The notes under the pieces: generated by a model
The model's input: only the letters and a program-made list of their open reading frames with translations
Databases searched by the model: none
Told to the model about the DNA's origin: nothing
DNA from: Polyangiaceae bacterium
GTDB lineage: Bacteria > Myxococcota_A > Polyangia > Polyangiales > Polyangiaceae
Direction: 5' to 3'
Assembly: GCA_025937835.1 (NCBI GenBank)
Contig: JAICQO010000008.1
Coordinates: 60,836-124,835, forward strand
DNA length: 64,000 bases
Shown: positions 17,686-27,936 of the stretch, one piece after another
Numbering within the stretch: position 1 is the first letter of the stretch
Layout of the letters: the number at the start of each line of letters is the position of its first letter
Program-made: the position numbers and the translations under genes

Positions 17686-18402
17686 TCACCCCGGGTGCGC
17701 GCGTGGCGTCGCAGGCAGGCCGAGGGCGGCGTAGGTCGCGCGGCGATCGCGCTCGATGTCCTCGAAAATGGCGGCCAGTGCCGCGGGGCCCACTTCGCTG
17801 ATCGTGGTCAGATTGCGCTCCGCCACCCATCTCCGGAGACTCACTGTCTCGCGTTCGTTCGCGACGCCGAGCCCCTCGGCGAGCTTCCGGATATCGAGGA
17901 ACGACGTGCCGGCGCGCGTGCTGCCGTTGAGCTCGTCGAGCAGGCTCTTTCTCACCAGCTGTATGGTCGGGTCGGGAGATCTGCGTACGAACGGCACCAG
18001 GCGATCGGAGTGACCGAGGTCCGGCTCCGCGTCGGGGTGGAAAGCGGCCATCGCGAACGGCCCGAGCCCGGGTTCGTATCGCTCGGAGTCGGTCTGGCGC
18101 AAGATCCTCAAGTAGTGCTCGAAGTCCCGGCGGCCGATGTCGAGGCAGGGGAATATCAAGAGCCCGACCTCGACCCGTTGGTCGCGGGCGAGCTGGGTGA
18201 TGGCCTCCAGCGCGGACCGCTGCTGCGAAGGATCCGAGTCGAACAGGACCCGCGGCTCGACCCGCCCGGCTTCGCGCGCTCGCTCCGCCCACGGGCAGAG
18301 GTCGAAGCGCTCGACCACCTCCACCGCGTAGCGTTCGTAGATGCGAACGACCTCCCGCACGAGCTCGGGTTCGGTGGCTCTCGAGGCTTGTTCCGTCACC
18401 AC
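17686..18402 (-). CDS. DUF1415 family protein
   Basis: A 238-residue cytoplasmic protein matching DUF1415: the F-D-L-C-P-W-A block near residue 30, L-L-I-F-P-C-L, F-A-M-A-A-F-H-P-D, and P-F-V-R-R-S-P-D-P-T-I-Q-L-V-R near 130. DUF1415 has no established function. The start is a GTG at 18402, with a second GTG one codon later. It sits between the DUF58 and VWA halves of the locus, 46 bp before the BatA-like gene, so it is probably co-transcribed with the VWA genes. Confidence 0.85.
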   Translation of the reverse strand: MVTEQASRATEPELVREVVRIYERYAVEVVERFDLCPWAERAREAGRVEPRVLFDSDPSQQRSALEAITQLARDQRVEVGLLIFPCLDIGRRDFEHYLRILRQTDSERYEPGLGPFAMAAFHPDAEPDLGHSDRLVPFVRRSPDPTIQLVRKSLLDELNGSTRAGTSFLDIRKLAEGLGVANERETVSLRRWVAERNLTTISEVGPAALAAIFEDIERDRRATYAALGLPATPRAHPG

Positions 18403-19063
18403 GTTTGGCGGTCGCAGCCTACCAGTATTGCTGCGAAATTCTCGCGATTTTTGCGACCATCGCGCGCAGCGGGTTGCGTCGCGACGAGCTGGCTTCGACT
18501 CACGCGGCCGCCGTCATGGTGCATCAGTACCCGCGCACGCGCGGTCCATTCAGCTGCCGCTGCGCGACGGTCCTCAGCCGCTCGTCGGACGCTCGCCGGT
18601 CACCGGGGGGGCTCCACCGGGAACGACGCGCGCGGCGAAAAAAATTCGGGCTCGGGCGGGGCGCCGTTCACCCAGCCTCGACGCCGAAGCAACCGGTGCG
18701 ACACGACCGGTCGTGCTCGTTCGGCGACGATGGTTTCCGCGGGTGTCACGGCGCGACTCGTCGCAAGCTCCGGGATCGCGAAATCCAGCGCGCATCGCGC
18801 TCGATCGTGTGCGCTACGAGTCTCGTTAGAGCGCGCTTCGCGGTGGTACGAAGTGGTCGCGGCGACGCTGTCCGAACGAGTCGCGCGTCGCCCGGTATCA
18901 CCCCGGGTGAGCACCTCGAGCGCTGCTCGCACGACGCTCGGGTGACCCGTTCGCGCGCGTTCACATTCGACGATGCACTTGACTGCCTGCATCGTTCAGT
19001 GAAAGAGTGTGCGCCGATAGAGCGCTGTAAACGTGTGGCGCTCATCGAACAAGAGGACGGAGA
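18403..19063. other. 661-bp intergenic region upstream of the histone-like gene
   Basis: I see no supportable gene here. Open frames exist but are rich in Arg, Cys and Ser, with no start signal or family resemblance. The DNA differs from its neighbours: an A7 run near 18642, a perfect 14-bp palindrome CACGACCGGTCGTG at 18702-18715, and an 8-bp dyad at 18970-18995. It holds the divergent promoters of the DUF1415 and histone-like genes; an untranslated RNA cannot be excluded. Confidence 0.6.
18970..18995. promoter_or_regulatory. dyad operator candidate upstream of the histone-like gene
   Basis: Perfect 8-bp arms ACGATGCA (18970-18977) and TGCATCGT (18988-18995) with a 10-nt spacer, about 70 bp before the ATG. 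A TTGACT hexamer (18979-18984) lies inside the spacer and could be a -35 element. The -10 at matching spacing (AAAGAG, 19002-19007) is poor, so the promoter call is weak while the dyad is certain. Confidence 0.45.
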
Positions 19064-19264
19064 ATGGCCGTACGTAAGAAGAAGGCGTCCAAGGCGGCAA
19101 AGGCGGCACCGGCCGCGGCGAAGGCTGCAAAGGCCTCGAAGGCCGCGCCCGCCAAGAAGGCTCGCAAGAAGCGCCGTAAGAAGAAGGCAGCGGCAGCGCC
19201 GATGGCCGACGAGGCAAAGCCCGTCAAGAAGGCCCGCAAGAAGCGCCGCAAGAAGAAGGCGTGA
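19064..19264 (+). CDS. histone-H1-like basic DNA-binding protein
   Basis: A 66-residue protein made almost only of Lys, Arg, Ala and Pro: an A-K-A-A tract (residues 8-30), then K-K-A-R-K-K-R-R-K-K-K-A at 31-42, a short acidic hinge M-A-D-E (47-50), and the identical 12-residue block again at 55-66. It resembles eukaryotic H1 tails and bacterial Hc1/AlgP-type nucleoid proteins and would bind DNA non-specifically. The two blocks are also near-identical in DNA (19154-19189 and 19226-19261), showing an internal duplication. A GGA-rich ribosome site (GAGGACGGAGA) ends just before the ATG. It is a single gene ending 5 bp before a long hairpin. Confidence 0.85.
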   Translation: MAVRKKKASKAAKAAPAAAKAAKASKAAPAKKARKKRRKKKAAAAPMADEAKPVKKARKKRRKKKA

Positions 19265-19269
19265 GCGCG

Positions 19270-19324
19270 GCGAGCGCCGCCCGGTCCCAGCTCGGCAACG
19301 AGCGTCTGACCGGGCGGCGCTCGC
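19270..19324. terminator. 17-bp-stem hairpin between convergent genes (bidirectional terminator candidate)
   Basis: Perfect 17-bp arms (19270-19286 and 19308-19324; left arm GCGAGCGCCGCCCGGTC). The 21-nt loop contains a nested 5-bp stem GCTCG/CGAGC closed by GCAA (19290-19303), a GNRA tetraloop. It begins 5 bp after the histone-like stop and faces the 3' end of the DUF58 operon. There is no U-run, so termination or mRNA 3'-end protection is inferred from position. Confidence 0.6.
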
Positions 19325-19417
19325 GCGCAGCCCTTCCTTACATAGTGACAATCCGGCGCTGCTGACCCGCCCCATGCGCGGAGAAGCCCAGCAGCCCGGT
19401 AGTCTCGGCAGGACAGC

Positions 19418-20305
19418 TCAGTCGCGCGAGCGCTCGAGAACTCGACGAACGGCCTGCTGTAGATCCTCGCCCGTGGCGATGCGCGTGTAGGTTGCCTGGT
19501 TCTTTTTCGCCCAGCCGCGGAGCTCTTCGAAGAGCCCTGCCAGGCGTTCCGCGTAGGCCGAGAGCGCAGCCGGGTCCACCGAGAGCTCGAGTGTCTCCCC
19601 GGTTTCGCTGTCTTCCAGCGACAGGTCCCCTTCGAGAGCCGGGTCGAGCTCGGCGGGGTCCAACACCTGCACCAGCACCAGCTCGTGGCGCGCAGCGCGG
19701 GCACGGCTCAGCGCACTCGGCACCGCTCCCGAATCGAAGAAGTCACTGACGACCAGCAACAGGCCCGGGCGCTCGGAGCGCGCCACGACCGCGTCGATGG
19801 CCGCTGCCAGGTCGGCACGACCGGAAGCCTGGACGCTCTCCAACTGCCGGCACAGTTCTGCGAACGCGCGCCGCCCGCGCAGGGGTGAAAAGATCCGCTC
19901 CAGCCCGGACGCGCCCGGGGAGCGCGCCACCCACAGCTGCGCGCGCCGTCCGCTCGCGAGAGCGAGGTAAGCGAGCGCCGCCGAGACGCGCTGGGCGAGC
20001 TCGAGCTTCGGCGGGTCACCGAAGCCGAGCGAGCCGGAGGCATCGAGCACGATGCGCAGCAAGGTCTCTTCTTCGGCGCGGTACAGCTTGGTGACGGGCG
20101 TTCCGGACCGAGCCAGCGCGGCCCAGTCGAGGTGGCGCGGATCGTCACCCGGTTCGTAGCGCCGGTGTTCCAGGAATTCCGCGCCCGAGCCCCGGCGCCC
20201 CGACGGGCCTTCTCCTATCCGACCCGAGCGAGCGTCCGAAGCGAGGCGACGCCGCAAGGCCTCAAGGACCCGAAGGAAATCCGGATCGAGCAGGGAAGCG
20301 CCCAT
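19418..20305 (-). CDS. DUF58 domain protein
   Basis: A 295-residue protein with the DUF58 hallmark E-H-R-R-Y-E-P-G-D-D-P-R-H-L-D-W near residue 45, then a degenerate VWA-like half with D-A-S-G-S-L-G-F (MIDAS-like D-x-S-x-S) and L-L-V-V-S-D-F-F-D-S. DUF58 proteins are regularly encoded beside MoxR ATPases and VWA proteins and are thought to be part of the same chaperone-like assembly. It starts directly after the ABC permease stop (0 bp gap) and ends the upstream half of the locus. Confidence 0.88.
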   Translation of the reverse strand: MGASLLDPDFLRVLEALRRRLASDARSGRIGEGPSGRRGSGAEFLEHRRYEPGDDPRHLDWAALARSGTPVTKLYRAEEETLLRIVLDASGSLGFGDPPKLELAQRVSAALAYLALASGRRAQLWVARSPGASGLERIFSPLRGRRAFAELCRQLESVQASGRADLAAAIDAVVARSERPGLLLVVSDFFDSGAVPSALSRARAARHELVLVQVLDPAELDPALEGDLSLEDSETGETLELSVDPAALSAYAERLAGLFEELRGWAKKNQATYTRIATGEDLQQAVRRVLERSRD

Positions 20306-21931
20306 CTACGCGCTCGCGGCCGGAGCGGCGTCACGCTCGGCGCGTTCGGCGCGCCAGCGCTTTCTGGCGGTGAGGGTGCCCGAGATCAGCAGGCCGACAC
20401 CGAGCAACGCCCAGCCGGCGGCGGCTGCCGCGCCCGCCAGTGCGTAGAGCTCGGGATCGGCGGGCGATGAACGAAAGCGCTGGGCCAGGACGAACGCGAA
20501 CGCCGGCGAGGGCGCGGCGAGCAACAGGATGTGGTCGCCGGCGTCGGCCAGCATGCCGGCGATGGCGAGAGCGATGTACGGTCCGAGCAGCGCCAAGAAC
20601 AGCGCTCCCGTGCCCAACACGCGCGGTACGGCGCCCGAATGGGCTCGAGCCCTGGCCCAGACGCAGAAACCCACCAGGAACAAACTGAAGGCCGCGGCGT
20701 AGCCCCCGAACGAGAGCGTCGCGAACAGCTGGTCCCGGGTCCGCGAAAGCACGAGCCCGACGCCCGTGGTCGCAGCCAGCATCAGCAGCGAGAGCCCGGC
20801 GGCGACCGCGCCGGCCCGCGCCACACCGGGTCCGAGCAGCCGGCGTAGCCAGCCGGCGCCAGCGAGCGCCCAATGCGCCTCCACACGTCGCGACGGGCCG
20901 AGCGGCTCTCCGGCGATCAGGAACGCGAGCAGCCCCGCGAACAGCCAGCACGACAGGATGCTGACCTGGACCCAGTCGAAGCCGCCGACGGTGACCGCCG
21001 CGAGGATACCCACGAGGCAGAGCAGGGGGCCGCTCACCAACATCCAGATCCGAAGCCGGGTCGAGCTGTCGTCGCTCGGGCTCGCCATGTTGGAGATGGT
21101 GATTTCGTAGAACAACCAGCCGGGCAGAGCCGTGACGAGGACCGGGCTGAACACCAGGAACACCAGATAGCTCAGCCCGAAATCGGCGCGGACGTAGGCC
21201 GTCGGCAGCCACACGGGCGCACCGGCCGTGACCCCGGGCCAGAGGTTGTGCACGGCGAAGCTCAGGGCAACGCCGCCGAGACCGTAGGCTGCGCCCGAGA
21301 GCGGGAGCGCGACGAACAACGTGACGAGGATCGCCACGGCGGGCGAGGCGAACTTGGAGCTCATCGCCAGCCCGAACGCCACGGACAGCGCCGAGATCAG
21401 GCCGAGCAACAGGAACGCGAGCAACACCTCGAGCGGGGCGACGCCGCCGAACAGGAACGACAAGCCACCCACGGGGGCCAGCATCACCACGTAGGAGAGG
21501 ACGTAGGTGAGGGAAGCCAGGAACTTTCCGCGCGCGACGGCGGCGGGCGTCATCCCCGTGAGCAGCAGCGCTTCCCAGGTGCGCCCGCTCTTCTCGCTGG
21601 CGATGGTGGCCGCGGCCACGGCGGGGCCGACGGCCGTGACGATCGAAAACGCGAGCGAGAAGAAGGTATGGAAGACGCCGATACCGATCTGCGCCGGCTC
21701 CGCCGTGACGCTGAGCACGCCGCCGATCGAGGCGATCAGCAGCGTGGTCATGCCCGTGACGACCGCCAGGATCACGGGCGTGCGCGACAGCCGCGCGCTC
21801 TGCTTGAGCTCGCGGATCCAGACCGGGTTCGGGTTCTTGGTAAGCCGGTCGAGCGCCCAGCGCAAGCGCGCGAGCGGGCCGGCGCTCGCGGGTTCCGGGG
21901 CCACGGACGGTGAGTGCGTCTGAATGCTCAT
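20306..21931 (-). CDS. ABC transporter permease (ABC-2-like, about 12 TM)
   Basis: A 541-residue integral membrane protein with a 45-residue cytoplasmic leader including N-P-V-W-I-R-E-L-K-Q-S-A-R. That block is typical of permeases of the NatB/Nos/ABC-2 type. About a dozen hydrophobic segments follow, including V-I-L-A-V-V-T-G-M-T-T-L-L and several Gly/Ala/Leu helices. The ATG at 21931 forms ATGA with the stop of the ATPase gene; frames open upstream belong to the ATPase region. It is the membrane partner of the adjacent ATPase. The substrate is unknown; in MoxR-type operons the transporter often accompanies envelope assembly genes. Confidence 0.87.
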   Translation of the reverse strand: MSIQTHSPSVAPEPASAGPLARLRWALDRLTKNPNPVWIRELKQSARLSRTPVILAVVTGMTTLLIASIGGVLSVTAEPAQIGIGVFHTFFSLAFSIVTAVGPAVAAATIASEKSGRTWEALLLTGMTPAAVARGKFLASLTYVLSYVVMLAPVGGLSFLFGGVAPLEVLLAFLLLGLISALSVAFGLAMSSKFASPAVAILVTLFVALPLSGAAYGLGGVALSFAVHNLWPGVTAGAPVWLPTAYVRADFGLSYLVFLVFSPVLVTALPGWLFYEITISNMASPSDDSSTRLRIWMLVSGPLLCLVGILAAVTVGGFDWVQVSILSCWLFAGLLAFLIAGEPLGPSRRVEAHWALAGAGWLRRLLGPGVARAGAVAAGLSLLMLAATTGVGLVLSRTRDQLFATLSFGGYAAAFSLFLVGFCVWARARAHSGAVPRVLGTGALFLALLGPYIALAIAGMLADAGDHILLLAAPSPAFAFVLAQRFRSSPADPELYALAGAAAAAGWALLGVGLLISGTLTARKRWRAERAERDAAPAASA

Positions 21932-23013
21932 CCGAGCTCCCCCCGCGTCACCTCGAGGAAGATCCGCTCGAGCTCGTTGCGCTCGGGCTCGACGCCCACG
22001 ACGCCGACACCCTGCTGCACGAGGTAGCGCACGACGTCCGCGACGAAGCGATCGTCGCCAGCGTAAAGGACCGTGAGCAGGCCGCCCGGAGCCGTCTGGA
22101 CGTCGAGCACGCCGCCACCGCCCTGGAGCAGCGGCACCACGCTCTCGGCCGGCCCCAGCACGCGCAGCTTCAAGCGTCGCCTGGCTTGCGGCGGTACGAC
22201 CGCGCCGCCCGGCGTGAGGTAGCTCGACGAGCCCCCGGCCGCGGCAGGCTCTGCACCGGGGGCAGCTTCCCCGGCGCGCTCGCGCTCGAGCCGCTCGGCG
22301 ATCTCCGCGATCGGCCCGGCGATCACCAGCCGCCCGCGCTCGAGGATGCCCACCGAGGTGCACACGTCGCTGAGCTCGGTGAGGATGTGGCTCGACAGGA
22401 AGATGGTCTTGCCGAGCTCGCTGAGCTCGAGCAACAGATCGCGCACCTCGATGCGCGCCCGCGGATCGAGATCGCTGGCCGGCTCGTCGAGCACCAGCAC
22501 CTTGGGATCGTGCAGCAAGATCCGCGCGATCTGCAGGCGCTGCTTCATGCCCTTGCTGAGCGACGCCACCAGGCGATCGTCGAGCTTGGACAGCTCGGTG
22601 AGCTCGAGCGCGGCGTCCACGACCTTGCCGTCGCGCAGGTCGTAGGCGTCCGCGAAGAACTCGAGGTACTCGCGGATCGTGATGCGCTCGTAGACGCCCG
22701 CGTGATCGGGCATGTAGCCGACGATCCGGCGCACCCGCTCCGGCTCGAGCGCGACGTCGATGCCGTCGATCAACACCCGGCCCGCCGTTGGCTCGAGCAG
22801 CGTGGCCATGATCCGGATCGTGGTGGTCTTGCCCGCGCCGTTGGGACCAATGAAGCCGAAGATCTCCCCGGGCTGTACGTCGAAGCTCACGCCGGAGAGC
22901 ACGGGGAAGTTGCCGTAGCGGTGCGAGAGATTCTCGACCGAAATCGCGGCCACCGGCGGCGCGGAGACGGGCGCCGACGGCGGAGCCGAGACGGGCGAAG
23001 CCTCTTCGCTCAC
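21928..23013 (-). CDS. ABC transporter ATP-binding protein
   Basis: A 361-residue ATPase: Walker A G-P-N-G-A-G-K-T-T near residues 53-61, signature L-S-K-G-M-K-Q-R, Walker B V-L-V-L-D-E-P-A-S-D-L-D-P and switch His in S-S-H-I-L. It belongs to the CcmA/NatA-like group, with a C-terminal extension of about 120 residues. The start is a GTG at 23013, which overlaps the upstream stop as GTGA and precedes a Pro/Ala/Ser-rich leader (P-P-S-A-P-V-S-A-P-P). It works with the permease encoded immediately after it. Confidence 0.92.
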   Translation of the reverse strand: MSEEASPVSAPPSAPVSAPPVAAISVENLSHRYGNFPVLSGVSFDVQPGEIFGFIGPNGAGKTTTIRIMATLLEPTAGRVLIDGIDVALEPERVRRIVGYMPDHAGVYERITIREYLEFFADAYDLRDGKVVDAALELTELSKLDDRLVASLSKGMKQRLQIARILLHDPKVLVLDEPASDLDPRARIEVRDLLLELSELGKTIFLSSHILTELSDVCTSVGILERGRLVIAGPIAEIAERLERERAGEAAPGAEPAAAGGSSSYLTPGGAVVPPQARRRLKLRVLGPAESVVPLLQGGGGVLDVQTAPGGLLTVLYAGDDRFVADVVRYLVQQGVGVVGVEPERNELERIFLEVTRGELG

Positions 23014-25030
23014 GGAACGCCTCCCGTGCCGACGACCCGGAGCAGCATCCGGTCGTAGTCGGTCTTCAGCCCGGAATCCGAGAGCTTGCCCTCCCCGCCG
23101 TCGATCGCCGCGATCAGCACCGGCACGTCGTTCGACCAGAACTCGACGTCGTTCGGCAAGATCGGCTCGAGCGCGGTCCAGGCCCGTCCGAGGCCCGGCG
23201 TGTCGGCGTCCAGCGTGCCGGAGAAGCCGCGCGCGTCCAGCGGGAGCGATTTGCTGCCCGGGTACGGGAAGCCGCCGAGCGAGCCCAGCCGCTTGCCGCT
23301 CTTCACGCGCAGGCTCGCGCCGTCGGCGAGCTTCGGGAAATAATGCGCTTCGCCGTCGGGGAGCCGAACCACCACGCCGAGCAGCGCCCGACCCAGCCGG
23401 TTCTTGACGACGTAGTCGGCGCCGTCCGCGAGCACGCTGACACCGCCCGCCAGATCGACGAAGCCGTCTTCGCGCACGAGCAGGGTTTGCCAGGGGCGGG
23501 TGCGCACGCCGGTGAGCCGCGGTCCGTCGCGATCGATGACGAGCGAGCGCCCTGTGTCGCCGTCGCCCGCCAGATCGAGCACGTTTTCGCGGCGCGCCGG
23601 CCGCACCAAGAGCTCCTGGGACGAGGCCGCGTAAAAGCCGCGAAAGTGCACGGACGAAGCGCGCGTCATGCCCGCACCCGCCTCGACCAAGGACAGCTTG
23701 CGCGACTTGCCCGACAGACCCTTGCCGAACACGCCGAGCCCGACGATCAGCGTGAAGGTGCCCGCCGACCACAGCGGCAAGCGCAGCAGCGCCGAGAGCG
23801 GCCGCCCGCGCTTTTGCGCGAGGTAGAAGCTCAGCGGGCCGGCCAGAGCCGCGTAGGCGAGCAGCGCCAGCGCCGAGACCACGATCGTCCAGCGCGAGGC
23901 CTGGTTCGGATCCAGGTTGCGCCGCACGCCGTCGATCTGCGGCGAGCCCGAGAACCCGACGCCGTGGCGGAGCGCGACCTGCGAGCGCCGGTCGAAGGCG
24001 TGCCGCGCCAGATCGGCGAGCGTCTGTCGCGCCCAGGGATCCGACAGCGCGTCGGCGGCTTCGGGGTCGAACGCCAGGAGGTGCACCTCGCCGAGGCCGT
24101 AGCTCGCGGCCGAGCCCCACGGGGTCTCGCGCAGGTTCTGGGCGCGGTAGCCGCGGAAGGTGGCGGACAGCGCGCGGCTCGGCGCCAGATCCAGTCGCTT
24201 GAGCCGGGGACCTGCTCCGGTCGAGCCGTCGTCGGGCGGGACCCAGAAGCTTGCGGGACCGCGCAACGCTTCGGGAGGCTTCGTCTCGACTGGCGCTTCG
24301 CCGAGCGCGGCGAGCAGCAGTGGAGCCCGCAGATCTTCCGGCCGGGCGATGGCCACGGCGAGCGCGCCGCCGGACACGACCCAGTTGGCGAGGGCCGCGC
24401 GCTCCGGCTCGGCGAGGCGCGACAGGGTGCGCCCCGGCGCCACGACCAGCGTCGCGCCCGAGTAACCGGCGGGATAGGTGGGTAACCTGAAATCGCCGGT
24501 GGTCGGGTCGATCGGCGCGCTGATCGCTCCGATCGCGACCACCAGCGAGCTGAACGCGGGGCTCCGCCTCGAAGCGATCAGCGCGCCGCGCAGCGCCGAC
24601 GCAATCCGGCCCGGGTTCGCGAGCTCGAGGATCAGCACCTCGCTGCGCGTGGCTTCGGCGACCTTGGTTCGGCCGAGCTCGCGGCCGTCCTCCGCTCGAG
24701 CCACGAGGTCCAGCTCGCCGAGCGTGTCCGGCTCGAAGCGTGTCGGCGCCTCGACACTGGCCCGCGCGCCCGGCGCGAGCGAAAACGGGATGCGCGTCGT
24801 GAGTAGCTCGCGGGAGCGGTAATTGTTGGCGAGCTCGACGTCGATGTGGCCCTCGATCGGCGTCGGCTTCTTGTTTTCGATGCGAACCAGCAGGCTACGC
24901 CAGCCGCTCGGCTCCGACACGTTCGCGATCAGCGCGCTGCCGTCGATCACGACCTCGGGCGGATCGGCGTGCGCTCGAGCCGCGACGGCGACGCTGGCGC
25001 ACACGGCGAGGGCAGCGGCGAGCCTTCGCC

Positions 25031-25034
<4 letters not shown>
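23010..25034 (-). CDS. exported/membrane protein of MoxR-ABC locus, unknown function
   Basis: A 674-residue protein: signal peptide (A-A-A-L-A-V-C-A-S-V-A-V-A-A-R-A-H-A), an N-terminal Ig-like periplasmic domain, and a middle region with Rossmann-like strands. Two membrane helices around V-V-S-A-L-A-L-L-A-Y-A-A-L-A-G-P-L and F-T-L-I-V-G-L-G-V-F-G (about residues 375-430) follow, then a second beta-rich region of about 240 residues. I recognise no named family beyond a general likeness to large exported proteins encoded next to MoxR and ABC genes. The ATG at 25034 overlaps the MoxR stop (ATGA); its own stop overlaps the ATPase GTG. Confidence 0.78.
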
Positions 25035-26101
<1,067 letters not shown>

Positions 26102-26110
26102 GCCTTCCTA

Positions 26111-27847
26111 TCACGGCTCGAAGTAGCGACCTACGTGCTCGCGGTAATCCTCGGGGACGTCGGAGCCTTCGATGGCGCCGATGGCGTCGGCTCGGGCCGA
26201 GCCGAGCTCGCCGGTGCCGACCTGGTTGGCCGTCTCGCCGCTTCGCCCTGGCGCCCGCCCGAAGCCGCGCGCGCCGAGCGGTACCCCCGGCAGCACGCGC
26301 GTCTGGGCCTTGGATCGCAGCTCCGGGCCCTCGATCTTCGGCGTTTCCCCGTCGTGGCTCGCGGCGCCCGAGCCGGGCCCAGGCCCGCCATTGGGTGTCT
26401 GCGCGGGGCCATTTCCCGGTTGCGGCGGGCCGGCTCCTCCGGGCGCCGGCACCGGCAGCAGACCGCCGAGCGAACGTTCGGCCTCGGCACCGCCGCGCTC
26501 GGCATCGTCGAGCGCGCGTTCGCGGGCGCCGTCACGGCCGCCGCGCGCCGCGTCTCTCAAAGCGTCGCGCAGCGCCTGTCGGCCGCGCTCGGTCTCGAGT
26601 TGATCGAGCAGCGACTCGAGCCGTTGCGGATCGGCCGCGCCGAGCTCGGAGTCGCCGTCGAGCTGCTTCTTCATCGCCTCGAGCAGCCGCTGCCGCTCTT
26701 CTTCGCTGAGCTCGGAGAGCGCGCGCCCAAAGGCCTCGGCGAGCCGCTGGGCGCTCTCCGGATCGCCGCCTTCGAGGTACTTTTCGAGCTCGCGCCGCGC
26801 GTCGTCCGAGAGCTTCTCTCCGAGCTCCTTCGACAGCTCGCGCAGCATCTGGCCGAGCGCCTCGCGCTCTGCGAACAGCTTCTTTTGCTGCTCCAGGAAC
26901 TCGGATAGCTTCTTGCCGCCGCGCTCTTTGGCAGCTCGCGCCGCCTCCGCGAGCCGGTCCTTTGCCGCCTGCCGCGCCTCGCTCTCGGCTTGATTGGCGA
27001 GCTTTCGCATCTCGTCGTCGAAGCCGACCACGTCGCCCTCTGCCAGCGCTCGCTGCGCGCGCAGCGTCGAACGCTCGGACTCGAGCGCCCGCAGCGCCGC
27101 TTCCAGACCCGGCCGCTCCCCGGGCCCGTTGAAACGCTGGCGCTCGCCGGCCAGCTCCTCGCGCAGCTTGCCGATGCGCGCCTGGGCCTCGCGCCGCTCG
27201 ATGCCGCGCTTCAGGTCCTCCGCTAGCTTCTTGGCCTCGTTCGACAGCGCTTTCAGTCGCTCCGCGTCGGCTGCCGATTGCGTCTCGGTGTGCCCGAGCG
27301 CCTCGATGCGCTCGAGGCCGGGGACCGAGCCGCGCTTCACCAGATCCACGCCGCGCGGCGGCGCCGGCGGTGCGGGCGCTGGTCGCGGCGCGAGCAGGCA
27401 AACCCACGCAAACCCCGAGAGCGCGAGCGGGAGGGCCGCGTGCCAGCGCAACAGCACCCGCGGTCCGAGCTTTTTCGGAGCGTTCGTCTCCAGACGCGAA
27501 AGAGCGCGGGCGCGCGCGGCCTCCGCCCCCGCGTCCGTCTCGGCCGCGAGCACGCCGGTCGTGAACGATTCGTCGCTCGCGAGCCGCGCGTCGAGGAACA
27601 AGGCCACCTCGGCGTCCGACCAGCGACGCCTGCGAGAGAGCAGCCAACCGGCGAGCGCTGCCAGCACCACGAGCGCGAATGCGTGAGGCCGATAAGCCCC
27701 GAGCCGCAGGCCCCACAGCAAGAGCGCGACGGCAAGCGCAGCCGCCGAACCGATGGCGGAGGCCGTCAGCACGCTCTGCAACGCCCGGCGCCGCCGCACC
27801 CGGAGCGCAAGCTCACGAAACACTCGGCTGAAGCGCGGCGCTTCCAA
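26111..27847 (-). CDS. DUF4175-like membrane protein with long coiled coil
   Basis: A 578-residue protein. Two adjacent membrane helices near residues 25-67 are followed by R-R-R-R-W-S-D-A-E-V-A-L-F-L-D-A-R-L and another helix near 135-155. Then come about 270 residues of Glu/Arg/Ala/Lys-rich coiled coil, and a Gly/Pro-rich low-complexity C-terminus ending in E-H-V-G-R-Y-F-E-P. The layout matches DUF4175-type proteins found at the head of MoxR operons; the final Y-F-E-P type tail is common in them. It starts at a TTG (27847). It is the first gene of the operon, divergent from panB. Confidence 0.78.
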   Translation of the reverse strand: MEAPRFSRVFRELALRVRRRRALQSVLTASAIGSAAALAVALLLWGLRLGAYRPHAFALVVLAALAGWLLSRRRRWSDAEVALFLDARLASDESFTTGVLAAETDAGAEAARARALSRLETNAPKKLGPRVLLRWHAALPLALSGFAWVCLLAPRPAPAPPAPPRGVDLVKRGSVPGLERIEALGHTETQSAADAERLKALSNEAKKLAEDLKRGIERREAQARIGKLREELAGERQRFNGPGERPGLEAALRALESERSTLRAQRALAEGDVVGFDDEMRKLANQAESEARQAAKDRLAEAARAAKERGGKKLSEFLEQQKKLFAEREALGQMLRELSKELGEKLSDDARRELEKYLEGGDPESAQRLAEAFGRALSELSEEERQRLLEAMKKQLDGDSELGAADPQRLESLLDQLETERGRQALRDALRDAARGGRDGARERALDDAERGGAEAERSLGGLLPVPAPGGAGPPQPGNGPAQTPNGGPGPGSGAASHDGETPKIEGPELRSKAQTRVLPGVPLGARGFGRAPGRSGETANQVGTGELGSARADAIGAIEGSDVPEDYREHVGRYFEP

Positions 27848-27936
27848 GGCCTGGAGCTTAACACTTCGAAAGGGCCTCGGGCTCGTCCCGCTTCAGGACA
27901 TCGGCTAGGCTGAGCCACGGTTCCGAGGAGGTTCCC

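Noticed and set aside
18405..19490. 361-codon plus-strand open frame over the histone-like gene region
   Set aside because: It reads the histone-like gene in a wrong frame (Arg/Pro runs) and lacks a ribosome site. The small frame with clear Lys/Ala repeats and a ribosome site is better.
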